From NCBI RefSeq assembly GCF_014647515.1, contig NZ_BMPI01000034.1, positions 50,528 to 114,527 on the forward strand: a stretch of DNA of 64,000 bases, given 5' to 3'. The DNA is from Dactylosporangium sucinum (lineage in GTDB: Bacteria > Actinomycetota > Actinomycetes > Mycobacteriales > Micromonosporaceae). The stretch's first letter is position 1. Each line of letters opens with the position of its first letter. The notes below the pieces were generated by a model. It was not told the origin of the DNA. It was given only the letters and a program-made list of their open reading frames with translations, and did no database searches. Below are positions 1-8,597 of this stretch, piece by piece. The position numbers and the translations under genes were made by a program.

Positions 1-2244
1 CATCACGCAAGGCTCGGCTGGCTGGATGAGGCCCTGGTACGCCTGGAACTTCCGGGCCTCACAGCGTGGCCGAACGTCGCCCCGGACCGCCGGGGACCCG
101 CCGCCGCGACGCTCACCGACCGATTCCGCAACGAGGCCGTTGACGTCGCCGTCCTCGACGACGGCACAGTGATTGGCGTCAGGTACCGCGTCGACGTGAA
201 CGGTCATGTCCGGCCGGCGAATATCGCCCACGCGATCTTGTGGAAGCTTCGGCAGGTCGGCGGCGTCGCGTCCGTACTCGCCAGCGCGTCCGTACCAGGC
301 CGCGTACGTATCCAACTGGCAGGACCGGTCGACCTCGGAGGCGACACCCTGCGAGTCGTCAGGAGCACCGACGACGACGGCTACGTCCTAGGCTTTTCCG
401 AGGATTTCGGCGAGGAGCTGCTGTCCGACGCATCCTCCGCGGAACGCCATATCGCCGTGCTGCTCTCGGCTGGTCTTCCCGACCGGCTGGCACATGACTT
501 CGTGACCGCATGGGCTGCTGCGCCACCAGGTATCGCGATCGATGCGTCATCTCCACCGCAGCGCGCTCGGATGCTCGGCTCGTTCCAACCGCCGCACGGC
601 ACATTCCAAGCCCGGGCCGAGCGGGCCACCGCCTCGCGGCTGTTGGGACTGGGCGTCCGGCCCGGAACTCGCCAGGGAACCGAGGCTCGAGACTTGGAGA
701 GCCGGCAGATCTATCCGCTGTTGCTCGAGCTGTACCGCGAGGCGACCGCGCGGTTCGACGGGCCGACGCTCGTCCGCGCGATCTTGCACGACCTCGAACG
801 GGTACACCTCGGTCGCTGGCGCGACGAGGGCCACCAGGGTCGGCTCGCCGCCCTTGCTACACCCGACATCGACATCACCACCGCAGTCACGGAGGCACGT
901 GGCAAGGTCACGGCAGCCACGCGAGCGCTCACACTTGCCGCCGAGGAGGCCCTCCGCGGCCTGCCGCAGGGCGCGGATGTGCCGCGTCACCTTGACCTGC
1001 AGCAGATCTACGGCATTGCCTACCTGCTCTTCGAGTCGGGAATGCGAAGCGAGACGATCCACCAGCGGGTGTCCGGCGCCAAGTTGGAGATCACCGAAAG
1101 TTATGAGTTCGTAGTCCGGCCCGCTGACCTGGACTTCGACGTGGACGCATTCAACCGGGCGCTCACGATGGCCAATCCTCCGCAGCGACTAATCGCACCC
1201 GAGCCGGACGAGGCCCCCGACGAAACTCTTGCCACTGCCGTCGAACGTGTTCCGCCAGAGATCACAGGCGTCGACTCGGCGATGCGGGCATCGCTCGGCT
1301 TCGGCGTTTACGCCTTACTGTGCGTGCTCGACACGGTAGCCAACTGGGCCGTTGACGACGACGAGCCGGTGGTGTCCGTTCCGGCGGCCGAACTCGTGGC
1401 CCAGGCAGCGGAACTTACTGACGGCGACCTGCACGAGTTGACGGCTGCGGTGGGGTGGCTCACGTTACGACCGGCGGCACTGCAAGGAGAAATGCTCGAA
1501 CACTGGGAACTCGACCGCCGGGCAGTACGGCTCGCAAGTCGGCCCTTGGTCAGCGTGGGAGCCGAAGGCGTGTTCATCTGTCCCTGGGCGGCATCGATGA
1601 GCCGACGGATCTTTCTCGGGCACCTCTCCGACGGCCGACTGCCGTGGCCACAGTCGGCGCTGCCAGACCCCGTCAACAAGCAGCTACAGGCGTTCCGCCA
1701 CAGCCGGAACATCGCATTGGAACGGGAGATCATCACGACCCTATCGCAGCGGACCCACTTGAAAGCCCTCGGCAACATCAAGAAGGCGAAAGTACTGGGG
1801 CTGACCACCCTGCCCAGGGAGATCGACGGCATTTGCATCGACATGGTCCAAGGACGAATCTGGGTGCTCGAGGCCAAGGACCGGACTGTCGCATTCTCCC
1901 CGCACCAACTGCGCACAGCCATCGACGAGTTCCACGAACCGGGCGGCTACATCGACAGGCTGCTCGCCAACGTGGACCTGATCCGGGCCTCAGCATCGAC
2001 CGTCGCGACGACAATGCGCGTCGAGAACCCCGGTAGAGCCTGGCACGTGCAAGGACTCATGGTCACCCGAAGAATCGAGCCGGCAGCGTATGCCGGGGGC
2101 AACCGGGTTCTCTTCTGCACCGCCGACACCGTTGCCGAGACCGTCGACACCGACGTCATTCCCGCCCGCCCGTACCAATCCCTCGTGCCGACCTACGCCA
2201 GACCAAGCGACGAAGCCACGCTTGGCGTCGACCTCGTTGAGTGA
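1..2244 (+). CDS. PD-(D/E)XK nuclease-like protein, 5' end outside the window
   Basis: The frame is open from base 1, so this is the 3' part (747 codons) of a longer gene. A GTG at 169 is only an internal candidate start. The C-terminal third has a PD-(D/E)XK-like layout: a helix with Glu before it, Asp in EIDGICID (codon at 1825-1827), then Glu and Lys in VLEAKD (codons at 1870-1878), followed by a helix-rich tail. That is the usual catalytic arrangement of restriction-endonuclease-fold proteins. The N-terminal 550 residues match no family I recognise. No methyltransferase or helicase is visible beside it, so a role in defence or repair is only a guess. The nuclease-fold call is moderately supported; substrate and role are unknown. 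Confidence 0.6.
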   Translation, partial: HHARLGWLDEALVRLELPGLTAWPNVAPDRRGPAAATLTDRFRNEAVDVAVLDDGTVIGVRYRVDVNGHVRPANIAHAILWKLRQVGGVASVLASASVPGRVRIQLAGPVDLGGDTLRVVRSTDDDGYVLGFSEDFGEELLSDASSAERHIAVLLSAGLPDRLAHDFVTAWAAAPPGIAIDASSPPQRARMLGSFQPPHGTFQARAERATASRLLGLGVRPGTRQGTEARDLESRQIYPLLLELYREATARFDGPTLVRAILHDLERVHLGRWRDEGHQGRLAALATPDIDITTAVTEARGKVTAATRALTLAAEEALRGLPQGADVPRHLDLQQIYGIAYLLFESGMRSETIHQRVSGAKLEITESYEFVVRPADLDFDVDAFNRALTMANPPQRLIAPEPDEAPDETLATAVERVPPEITGVDSAMRASLGFGVYALLCVLDTVANWAVDDDEPVVSVPAAELVAQAAELTDGDLHELTAAVGWLTLRPAALQGEMLEHWELDRRAVRLASRPLVSVGAEGVFICPWAASMSRRIFLGHLSDGRLPWPQSALPDPVNKQLQAFRHSRNIALEREIITTLSQRTHLKALGNIKKAKVLGLTTLPREIDGICIDMVQGRIWVLEAKDRTVAFSPHQLRTAIDEFHEPGGYIDRLLANVDLIRASASTVATTMRVENPGRAWHVQGLMVTRRIEPAAYAGGNRVLFCTADTVAETVDTDVIPARPYQSLVPTYARPSDEATLGVDLVE

Positions 2245-2582
2245 TTACGGCCGGGACAGCAACCGAGTCTCACATCGGCAAAGCAACTTTGCAGGGGCCC
2301 CTCGTCGCATCGACGTGGGCGAAGCGCGTTGGCCGCGCCTAGCGATGCTACGGCCGGCTGGCTATCCGCGCTCACCAAAGAGTCAGCGGATTGGCCGGCG
2401 CAGACCGCGCCTGATCGCGAAGGTCAACGGCTTCCCCACCCATACCGGCCCGCCCCTCGACCCTGACGGTCGGCGATTCAGTTGCGGCGTCCCGTTCAGG
2501 CGAGGCGTCCTCACATGGCTCGTCCACCTGGGACTCGACTCTCCACGAACGATGTGAGCGACGGCACTTCGAGGAGGTGGCT
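2245..2582. other. intergenic region with no recognisable gene
   Basis: About 340 bases between the nuclease-like gene and the small ORF at 2583. I read all frames and saw no conserved protein, no clear hairpin and no repeat. Confidence 0.5.
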
Positions 2583-2675
2583 GTGCTTAAGCTGGCTGCC
2601 ACCAGGACATTGGGCCGTACCGGACGCGACCAGCTCGCTCGTCTGCAGTACGCGGTTCGTATCGCTGATCGATAG
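2583..2675 (+). CDS. possible 30-residue small protein upstream of the HD gene
   Basis: A GTG at 2583 follows a near-perfect ribosome binding site (GAGGAGGT at about 2571-2578). It opens a 30-codon frame, VLKLAATRTL... ending LQYAVRIADR, that stops at TAG 2673-2675, 21 bases before the HD-domain gene. The strong SD and tight spacing suggest a translated leader or small peptide coupled to the HD gene. The product is basic and has no known domain. It could also be a chance frame in a leader. Confidence 0.35.
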   Translation: MLKLAATRTLGRTGRDQLARLQYAVRIADR

Positions 2676-2696
2676 ACCGGCAGAGAGGACATCGCC

Positions 2697-3257
2697 GTGC
2701 CAAGTGACGCCGAGGCGCTGGCCGCGTTCGGGTACGAACTTGGTTTGCTGAAGCGCATCCGACGCTCCGGCTGGTGGCACGCGGGCGTGCGGGACCCGGA
2801 GTCAGTCGCCGAGCACACGATGCGGACCGCCCAGCTCGCCGCAATCATCGCGGCCGAGGAAGGCGGCGATCCCGCCCGTGCCGCGTTTCTGGCCCTGTGG
2901 CACGACACCCAGGAGACCCGTACCGGCGACCTGCCGCACACGGCCAGCGCGTACCTGAGGAAACCTGACCCGCGTCGCATCACGGCTGATCAGACCGACC
3001 GTCTACCCCAGCGCACCCGCGATGCGATCCGCGGTGCTGTCGACGAGTACGAGTCACGGCAGACGCTCGAAGCCGTATGCGCCAAGGACGCGGACAAGCT
3101 TGAAATGCTGCTGCAAGCCGTCGAGTACCGCGACCTCGGCGTCCATCGGGTCGACGGCTGGATCGACTCGGCGCGCAACGACCTCAAGACCGCAACCGCG
3201 AGACGAGTCGCCGAGGCGGCCGTCACGCTGTCTCCGCTGGCTTGGCGCGACCGGTAG
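2697..3257 (+). CDS. HD-domain phosphohydrolase (YfbR/HDDC2-like)
   Basis: 186 residues, GTG start with AGAGGAC about 7 bases upstream. The HD signature is visible: AEHTMRTAQLAAI (first His), LWHDTQETRTGDLPH (His-Asp pair) and a late Asp in KDADKLEMLLQAVEYRD. The order and spacing fit the YfbR/HDDC2 family, small metal-dependent 5'-deoxynucleotidases acting on dNMPs in the cytosol. The length (about 190 aa) is typical. It ends 27 bases before the convergent end of the Tad-locus regulator. The family call is fairly safe; the substrate is inferred. Confidence 0.75.
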   Translation: MPSDAEALAAFGYELGLLKRIRRSGWWHAGVRDPESVAEHTMRTAQLAAIIAAEEGGDPARAAFLALWHDTQETRTGDLPHTASAYLRKPDPRRITADQTDRLPQRTRDAIRGAVDEYESRQTLEAVCAKDADKLEMLLQAVEYRDLGVHRVDGWIDSARNDLKTATARRVAEAAVTLSPLAWRDR

Positions 3258-3284
3258 GAACTGGATGGCCCGGCGAGCGAAGTG

Positions 3285-6191
3285 TCAGCGGCTCCGCAGG
3301 AACTCGCCGATGAGGTCGTTGATAGCTGCATAAGTATCCGGCGAGAGGTCTTCGGGGACCTCGACCTCACGGGTACGGACGAGGCCGTCCAGCAGCGCTC
3401 GAAGCTCTGCCGAGCGGCCGTCCGCGCGAGCGACGCGCATGGCGTCGATCCAGGGGTGATCGTCGAGACGGGCCGGGTCGGCGAGCCAGGCTCGCTCGAC
3501 GGCCCAGCGCGCGCCGGCTCCGTCACCGGCGTCGAGGCACAGGTCGACCAGTCGGTGTGCGGTGTCAACGACGGCGGAGGCGAGGTTGTGGGGCTGGATG
3601 TCGCTGCCGGGCAGCCAGGTGTACGGGTTGCGGTAGCCGGACGAGTAGGGCAGGTCGGCGCCGGCGAGTGGTTCGCCGCGGACGAGCTCGAGAGCGCGGC
3701 GGAGGTCTTCGGCGCCGTCTGCTCCCCTGGCTTCGCCGCGGGCGCGGAGGCGGCGGAAGAGTTGCCAGTCGAGCAGGGCGCCGGGCGCGAGCCGGTAGAG
3801 GCGGTCGGAGCCGGCGTTGGGCGGCAGCCACTGCGTTCCGTCGGCAGCCTCGCCGAGCCAGCGGCGGGCCTTGCTGATCGCGACGCGTCGGCTGCGGGCG
3901 TTGACCCGCCGGTCGGGCCACAGGGCGTCGTCGATCTGCTCGCCGGTGGCCCCGACGCGCCCGCGCTGGGCCAGGTACACCACGAGTTCGGAGTAGAACC
4001 GGATGCGTTCCTCGGGCGGTTCGCCGGGTGCCTCCACGACGGCCGGGCCGAGGACGGCGATGCGCGGCCGGCTTCGATCCGGCCGGTACCAGGCCTCGAT
4101 GTCGGCGTCGAGTTCTGCATCGTTCGGTGCGTCGGAACGCGCGGCAGGTCGGCGTTTGGCGGTGACCGTTGCGAGCGTGCTGACGATGACCGGCCGCGTC
4201 GACGTGAGTGCGACGGTGCGCGCCGTCGGGGGCTGTTCAGGTGGCACAGCCTGAGGCCTTTCTTGCTCGCGGGCGAGGGGAACGTCGCCGGCGTTGGTGA
4301 GATGGCCGTGCGCGTCCGTCCCCTCGGCCCAGGGCTCCTGGTCGGTTGCGGCTGGTACGTCCTGGTCGACCCGCGCGGTGGCGCGAGCGGTGCGCATGAC
4401 CGAGGCCAGGTGGGAGAGCTGGTCGCGGGGCAGGCGGCTGGCGGTCGCGTTGGTGATGCTCAGCCAGTCGACGGCGAGGCTGCCGTCAGCCGTGACGTCG
4501 ATGCGCCATCTCGTGGCGGCCGAGGTGACGACGGTCGCCGCGACCGCACACCGCCCTGCCCGCTCCAGCTGGAGTTCCAGCTCATGTACCTCGTTGTCGG
4601 CGCCTTCGGGGTCAGCGATGAGTAGCACGTGCGGCATCCAGGCGTCCGCGGCGATGTCGCCGATGCGGCCGGCAAAGGCCGAGGGGATGTCGGCGTCGCT
4701 CATGGCGGCGGCGTTGGCGGCCGCTCGGCGCCCGGCTCGGTGGATGGCCTCGCTGACGGACGCAGTCGTCGTGACCCGGCCATCGCCGAGCTCCACGAGG
4801 CTTTCGGCGTCGTCGGATTGGAACCCGGCGAGCACGACCTCGACGTCGTCGCTCCATTGGTTGGTAGCCAGTTCGGCCGAGACGTAGCGCAGCAGGTCGG
4901 CGGCTCCAGCGGGGTCACCGCCGATACTGAGCAGGCCTGCTCGTTCGAGGTCGATGAGCAGGTGATCACCACCGGGCCGGGAAGCGACAGTCACGAGGGC
5001 CGGTAACGGAGCGAGCACATCATCGACGTTGGGGACCTCGGCGGTCGCCGGCAGCGTCCAGGTCATCGCGGCTTCGGTGGTTTCGAAGGGTGGCGGGGCG
5101 GCTGGGTCGGCCTCGGCGAGCATGAGGTGAACGTCGCCTCCGGACAGCCACACGGCGGCGGGGTCGGGCGTCTTGGTTTGCCCTCGTTGGCGGAGTCCGA
5201 CGGCGAGCGTCCGTAGCGCGTGGTCGAGTCGGTTGACGTCGACAGGTTGAGCGGCGGAGCGAACTCGCCGTTCGACGGCCGGCTCAGACGGCTGCGGTAT
5301 GCGGCGGCCGGGTCGGCGATGCTGGCGTTGGCGCTGACGACGCCGGGTGATGCGGAACATCACAAGCGCCGCGAGCAGGCCGGCGGTCGCGAATGCCGCG
5401 GTGACGGGCAAGGATGCGTCCAAGCCGCTGTCGTCATTCGGCTCGTGAAGGGACTCGGCCGACTGGGACGGCGCCGGCTCACTCGGTACCGGCGACGGAG
5501 CAGGCGGCGGTTCGCTGGGCACTGCTGGTGGTGGTGGTTGGGCGACCGCGGCGAGGGATCCGCTGGCGTGGGCCCGGGCGCCACGGTCGTGGGCGTCGGG
5601 TGGCAGTTGGACGCGCTGGCGTGCCTCGATGTGGTCGGGGAATCGCGGGTCCGCACGTTCGAGGTCGGGGTTGAGCGCGGCGATCTCCGGGTAGCGATCG
5701 CCGTCGCCGAGGAACCGGTCGGCGACGTGGTACAGCCAGTCACCGCGCTCGACGACGTACGTCGGCGGGGTCGCACCGACCGCGACCGCAGGCGCGGCGA
5801 CGGCAGGCGCTACGGAGATGGGTTGTGCGTCGGCGCTCGCGACCGCGGGTGTGACACCGATCGCGAGAGCAGCTGCGACAAGCGCAGCCGCACGGCGTTG
5901 CTGCCAGCTGAGGCCAGCGATGTGGGGCGCACGTCGACGCAGCGCGAAGGACACCAACTCGATCAGCAGCGGTACGGCGAAAGACGCCCAACCGAACCAC
6001 CCGGCCCACGTCAGTGCCGCGAGGAACAGGGTGCCGTCGTCGTGTGCGGTGAGCCGCTCGGCGACCTGCGACCAGGAGGGGACACGGTCCGGCAGCGGGT
6101 TGCCGGCCAAGGCATAGAGCGCATACGGGATGCCGCCGAGGGTGAGCAAGATGCTGGCCTGCGCCGTAAGGCGCCTCGTGTGTGTGCCCAT
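3285..6191 (-). CDS. membrane LysM protein with C-terminal OmpR-like/BTAD (SARP-type) domain
   Basis: 968 residues from ATG 6191, which has a GGTGGG site and starts two bases after the stop of the upstream pseudopilin gene. An in-frame start further upstream would overlap that gene. Reading along the chain: hydrophobic segments near residues 10-30, 53-82 and 101-119; a LysM domain near 144-198 (YVVERGDWLYHVADRFLG); a Pro/Ser-rich linker; a fourth membrane segment near 262-281 followed by an Arg/Gln-rich stop-transfer; then a long cytoplasmic part. The last 250 residues are a winged helix (RPRIAVLGPAVVEA...LWPDRRVNARSRRVAISKARRWL) plus a TPR-like bacterial transcriptional activation domain. 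LysM-BTAD proteins of this kind are known beside actinobacterial Tad loci. Topology suggests LysM outside and the DNA-binding domain inside, so it may link wall state to pilus gene expression (inference). Confidence 0.8.
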   Translation of the reverse strand: MGTHTRRLTAQASILLTLGGIPYALYALAGNPLPDRVPSWSQVAERLTAHDDGTLFLAALTWAGWFGWASFAVPLLIELVSFALRRRAPHIAGLSWQQRRAAALVAAALAIGVTPAVASADAQPISVAPAVAAPAVAVGATPPTYVVERGDWLYHVADRFLGDGDRYPEIAALNPDLERADPRFPDHIEARQRVQLPPDAHDRGARAHASGSLAAVAQPPPPAVPSEPPPAPSPVPSEPAPSQSAESLHEPNDDSGLDASLPVTAAFATAGLLAALVMFRITRRRQRQRQHRRPGRRIPQPSEPAVERRVRSAAQPVDVNRLDHALRTLAVGLRQRGQTKTPDPAAVWLSGGDVHLMLAEADPAAPPPFETTEAAMTWTLPATAEVPNVDDVLAPLPALVTVASRPGGDHLLIDLERAGLLSIGGDPAGAADLLRYVSAELATNQWSDDVEVVLAGFQSDDAESLVELGDGRVTTTASVSEAIHRAGRRAAANAAAMSDADIPSAFAGRIGDIAADAWMPHVLLIADPEGADNEVHELELQLERAGRCAVAATVVTSAATRWRIDVTADGSLAVDWLSITNATASRLPRDQLSHLASVMRTARATARVDQDVPAATDQEPWAEGTDAHGHLTNAGDVPLAREQERPQAVPPEQPPTARTVALTSTRPVIVSTLATVTAKRRPAARSDAPNDAELDADIEAWYRPDRSRPRIAVLGPAVVEAPGEPPEERIRFYSELVVYLAQRGRVGATGEQIDDALWPDRRVNARSRRVAISKARRWLGEAADGTQWLPPNAGSDRLYRLAPGALLDWQLFRRLRARGEARGADGAEDLRRALELVRGEPLAGADLPYSSGYRNPYTWLPGSDIQPHNLASAVVDTAHRLVDLCLDAGDGAGARWAVERAWLADPARLDDHPWIDAMRVARADGRSAELRALLDGLVRTREVEVPEDLSPDTYAAINDLIGEFLRSR

Positions 6192-6193
6192 GG

Positions 6194-6628
6194 TCAGCCC
6201 ACCAGCAGGGACGCGGTGACGGTGGCGGTCGCGGGGATCGTCGTGACTCCGGGCAGGACGTCGACGAGCAGCGGGTCGTAGTACACCGTGACTGTCACGA
6301 CGATGTGCTGCCCGTCTTCGGAGACGACGGCTTGCCACTGGGTGACGCCGGCGGTGACGAGGTAGTCGCGTATCGCGTCAATCGCCTTCGCGGTGTCGAC
6401 CGCCTTCGTCTCGCCGTTGATGGCTTCGGGCAGCCGGATCGCCTGTCCCCCGGCTCGGGCCGCCTCGGCGGCGATATTGTCGGCCCGCTGGGCGGTTCGG
6501 ACGTATCCCGCGCCATCGCCGGCCAGGCCGATCATGGCGAAGAGCCCGGGCAGGACGATCGCGTAGAACAATCCGATCCGGCCGGCGTCCGGCTCAGACC
6601 TGGCGGCGGCGAGCAGCTTGCGGATCAT
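6194..6628 (-). CDS. Tad pseudopilin-like protein (TadE/TadG-like)
   Basis: 144 residues from ATG 6628, which overlaps the preceding stop as ATGA. The N-terminus has a short basic leader, a processing-like Gly in PDAGRIG, and a single hydrophobic helix (LFYAIVLPGLFAMIGL). This fits a class III pilin leader and the TadG-like N-terminal helix. An Ala-rich amphipathic stretch (AQRADNIAAEAARAGGQA) follows, then a beta-rich domain. It is translationally coupled to the two pseudopilins upstream and the LysM/BTAD gene downstream. Likely a minor pilus subunit at the membrane. Confidence 0.7.
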   Translation of the reverse strand: MIRKLLAAARSEPDAGRIGLFYAIVLPGLFAMIGLAGDGAGYVRTAQRADNIAAEAARAGGQAIRLPEAINGETKAVDTAKAIDAIRDYLVTAGVTQWQAVVSEDGQHIVVTVTVYYDPLLVDVLPGVTTIPATATVTASLLVG

Positions 6629-7068
6629 CCGGCTCGGCTCCTGAACAGATCCAACGGTGAGGCGTACTCCACCCTGATCCACCGATCGGTCGGCGTTCCC
6701 GGCAACGCCCCGGCGGACAGGTCGACCCGGCACTCGACGGTCACGGTCACGCTGGCGGGCTCGCCGGCGTCGCGCGCGAACTGCGAGGTGTCGACAGCGA
6801 CCAGGAGAGTCAGGCAGCGCAGACCCTGGCCGTCGAGGGTGCTCACCACCGATTCTTCGGCGCGGCGCTGGGCGGTAGCGGCATCCCGGGACAGCGACGC
6901 AGCCCGCGCCGCGGAGTACGCGGCGGCGTCGACAGCAGCGTTGGCGAGCGAGACCCGGCCGACGAGCATCGCAAAGGATGCGAGCAGCAGCATGCTGGGC
7001 GCCAGGATCGCCAGCTCGACGGTCACGGAGCCGCGCTGTCCATCTCGACGCTGCATGCCCCGGGACAT
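6625..7068 (-). CDS. TadE-like minor pseudopilin
   Basis: 147 residues from ATG 7068, which overlaps the previous stop as TGATG. The leader ends GQRG, followed by SVTVELAILAP: a Gly cleavage point with Glu at +5 and then a hydrophobic helix, the hallmark of TadE/TadF pseudopilins processed by a TadV-type peptidase. The helix runs about residues 17-35, then an Ala-rich coil (ANAAVDAAAYSAARAASLS), then an extracytoplasmic domain with one Cys pair candidate. Part of the Tad operon. Confidence 0.8.
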   Translation of the reverse strand: MSRGMQRRDGQRGSVTVELAILAPSMLLLASFAMLVGRVSLANAAVDAAAYSAARAASLSRDAATAQRRAEESVVSTLDGQGLRCLTLLVAVDTSQFARDAGEPASVTVTVECRVDLSAGALPGTPTDRWIRVEYASPLDLFRSRAG

Positions 7069-7484
7069 CACGGACTGCTCTCCGTGGTGAACCGCTCGAT
7101 CGGGCTGTAGGCGGTCTGGCTGACCCGGAACCGCATGCCGAGCCACCCGAGCGCCGTGCCCGTGACGGTGACGCGGACCCCGATCACCTCGCCACCGCCC
7201 TCAGCGACCGGGACCACGACGACGTCCCAGTCGGTGAGGACGTCGCCCATACTTGCCAGGTAGGCGGCGGCCCGCGCCTCGCCGGCGCCCGGAGGAGCGG
7301 CGAACGCGGACTCGGCGGCAGCGCCCTTCTGCGCGGCCGCGAGGGCGACGGTGCGCGCGTGGAAGACGTTCGCCACCTGCACGCCGACCAGGATGAGCAC
7401 GACGAAGACCGGAAACAGGATCGCCATCTCGACGTTGGTCGAGCCTCGATCGTCCCGGAGGCACCTGCCCAGCCGGCCGGTCAT
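7068..7484 (-). CDS. TadE-like minor pseudopilin
   Basis: 138 residues from ATG 7484, which overlaps the pilin stop as ATGA. A basic leader ends DDRG, followed by STNVEMAILFPVFVVLILV: Gly cleavage site, Glu at +5, then the membrane/assembly helix. This is the cleanest TadE signature of the three. The rest is a small beta-rich domain. The tandem TadE genes with stop-start overlaps point to a fixed subunit ratio in one polycistron. Confidence 0.82.
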   Translation of the reverse strand: MTGRLGRCLRDDRGSTNVEMAILFPVFVVLILVGVQVANVFHARTVALAAAQKGAAAESAFAAPPGAGEARAAAYLASMGDVLTDWDVVVVPVAEGGGEVIGVRVTVTGTALGWLGMRFRVSQTAYSPIERFTTESSP

Positions 7485-7690
7485 GGTGCCGGAGCGGCCG
7501 GGGCGGCGGCGTCCGGCCACATCCCAATCCAGCCGTACACGTAGTCGCTCACGGCGGCGAGCAATGCGAGCGCAAGGATCGCCCCGACCGCGTAGATGAT
7601 CGCGGTGGGCACCACTTCCCCGCGGTCGTCCTCGCGAAGCGCGACCATCAGCCGCCACACGCGCGCTGCGATCGAGTTGATTACGTCCAT
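7481..7690 (-). CDS. Flp/Tad-type major pilin candidate
   Basis: 69 residues. It has the best ribosome binding site of the operon (AAGGAGGT, 6 bases from ATG 7690), which fits an abundant subunit. The leader ends REDDRG, followed by EVVPTAIIYAVGAILALALLAAV: a Gly-Glu processing junction and a long hydrophobic helix, as in Flp pilins. The C-terminal tail is Ala/Pro-rich. Actinobacterial Flp pilins are often this short. The prepilin peptidase at 18195-18944 is the obvious processing enzyme. Confidence 0.72.
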   Translation of the reverse strand: MDVINSIAARVWRLMVALREDDRGEVVPTAIIYAVGAILALALLAAVSDYVYGWIGMWPDAAAPAAPAP

Positions 7691-7712
7691 CGGGGACCTC
7701 CTTGTTCAGCGG

Positions 7713-8597
7713 TCAGTTCACGGCGGGTGCGTCCAGCAGTCGCGCCGCGAAGGGGTACAGGGCGAGCAGCATGAGCACGATCAGCAGCAGCGCGCCGGGG
7801 ATCTCCAGCTGGGAGGTGCGCAGTTCGGCGCGGGTGAGTTCGTCGGTGCGGATCTGGGCGCGTAGCGACGTCGCGCGTGCGCGCAGCGTCCGGTACACCT
7901 GGGCACCGGTCACGCCGGCGGCCTGCATGATGTCGCTGAGGTCGCCCAGCTCCGGCACGCCGACGTCGGCGCCGAGCCGCCGGAGTCCGTCCCAGGGCGC
8001 GGTGACTTCGAGCTCGGCGCGCAGGAGCGTCTGGCGGATGCGGGCGAAGACCCATCCGGTGCCTTTGCTCGCTGCCCTGGTGAGGGATTCTTCGGTACCG
8101 CGGCCGGCCGCACGCTGCAACGCGACCAGGTCGATGAATGTGCACACCGCGCGGCGGCACGCGCGCCGAGCACCGGCGGCCTTGCGAGCGACGTCGCGGT
8201 AGACGACCAGGACGAACAGGGCGGCGCAGCCGATCGCGGCAACGACGGGAACCCCGGCGCCGAAGGTTCGTCCCGTCAGCCCGAGCAGTCCGAGCAGGAC
8301 TGATGGGAGCGCGAGGCCGATCAGTCCGCTTACGACCAGGCTGGTAAGGAACTCCTCGGGTCTGCGGCCGAGCAACTGCAGGTCTTTGACCGGGACGACG
8401 CGGAGCAGTTTGGCGGTGAGCCGGCCAATGACCCTGGACTGTCGGACATGTGCTGGGCGGTCATCCGCCGCTTGGAGCCGGACGAACGCCGGTCCGAGCG
8501 GCGGGCCGGCGGGGCGCAGCTCGTGGGCGACGAGGAAGAGCGCCAGGCCGAATCCGGCGCCGATGACGGCGGCGATGCCGACCCACGTGACGGTCAT
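7713..8597 (-). CDS. tadC: TadC-like type II/IV secretion platform protein
   Basis: 294 residues from ATG 8597, overlapping the upstream tadB-like stop as ATGA. It has an N-terminal membrane helix (VGIAAVIGAGFGLALFLVA), a pair of helices near residues 85-140, the cytoplasmic T2SSF domain with a helical bundle (GTEESLTRAASKG...LGDLSDIMQAAGVTG), and a C-terminal membrane helix (GALLLIVLMLLALYPFAARLL). This is the TadC half of the inner-membrane platform pair that works with the TadA ATPase to extrude pilus. Confidence 0.8.
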   Translation of the reverse strand: MTVTWVGIAAVIGAGFGLALFLVAHELRPAGPPLGPAFVRLQAADDRPAHVRQSRVIGRLTAKLLRVVPVKDLQLLGRRPEEFLTSLVVSGLIGLALPSVLLGLLGLTGRTFGAGVPVVAAIGCAALFVLVVYRDVARKAAGARRACRRAVCTFIDLVALQRAAGRGTEESLTRAASKGTGWVFARIRQTLLRAELEVTAPWDGLRRLGADVGVPELGDLSDIMQAAGVTGAQVYRTLRARATSLRAQIRTDELTRAELRTSQLEIPGALLLIVLMLLALYPFAARLLDAPAVN

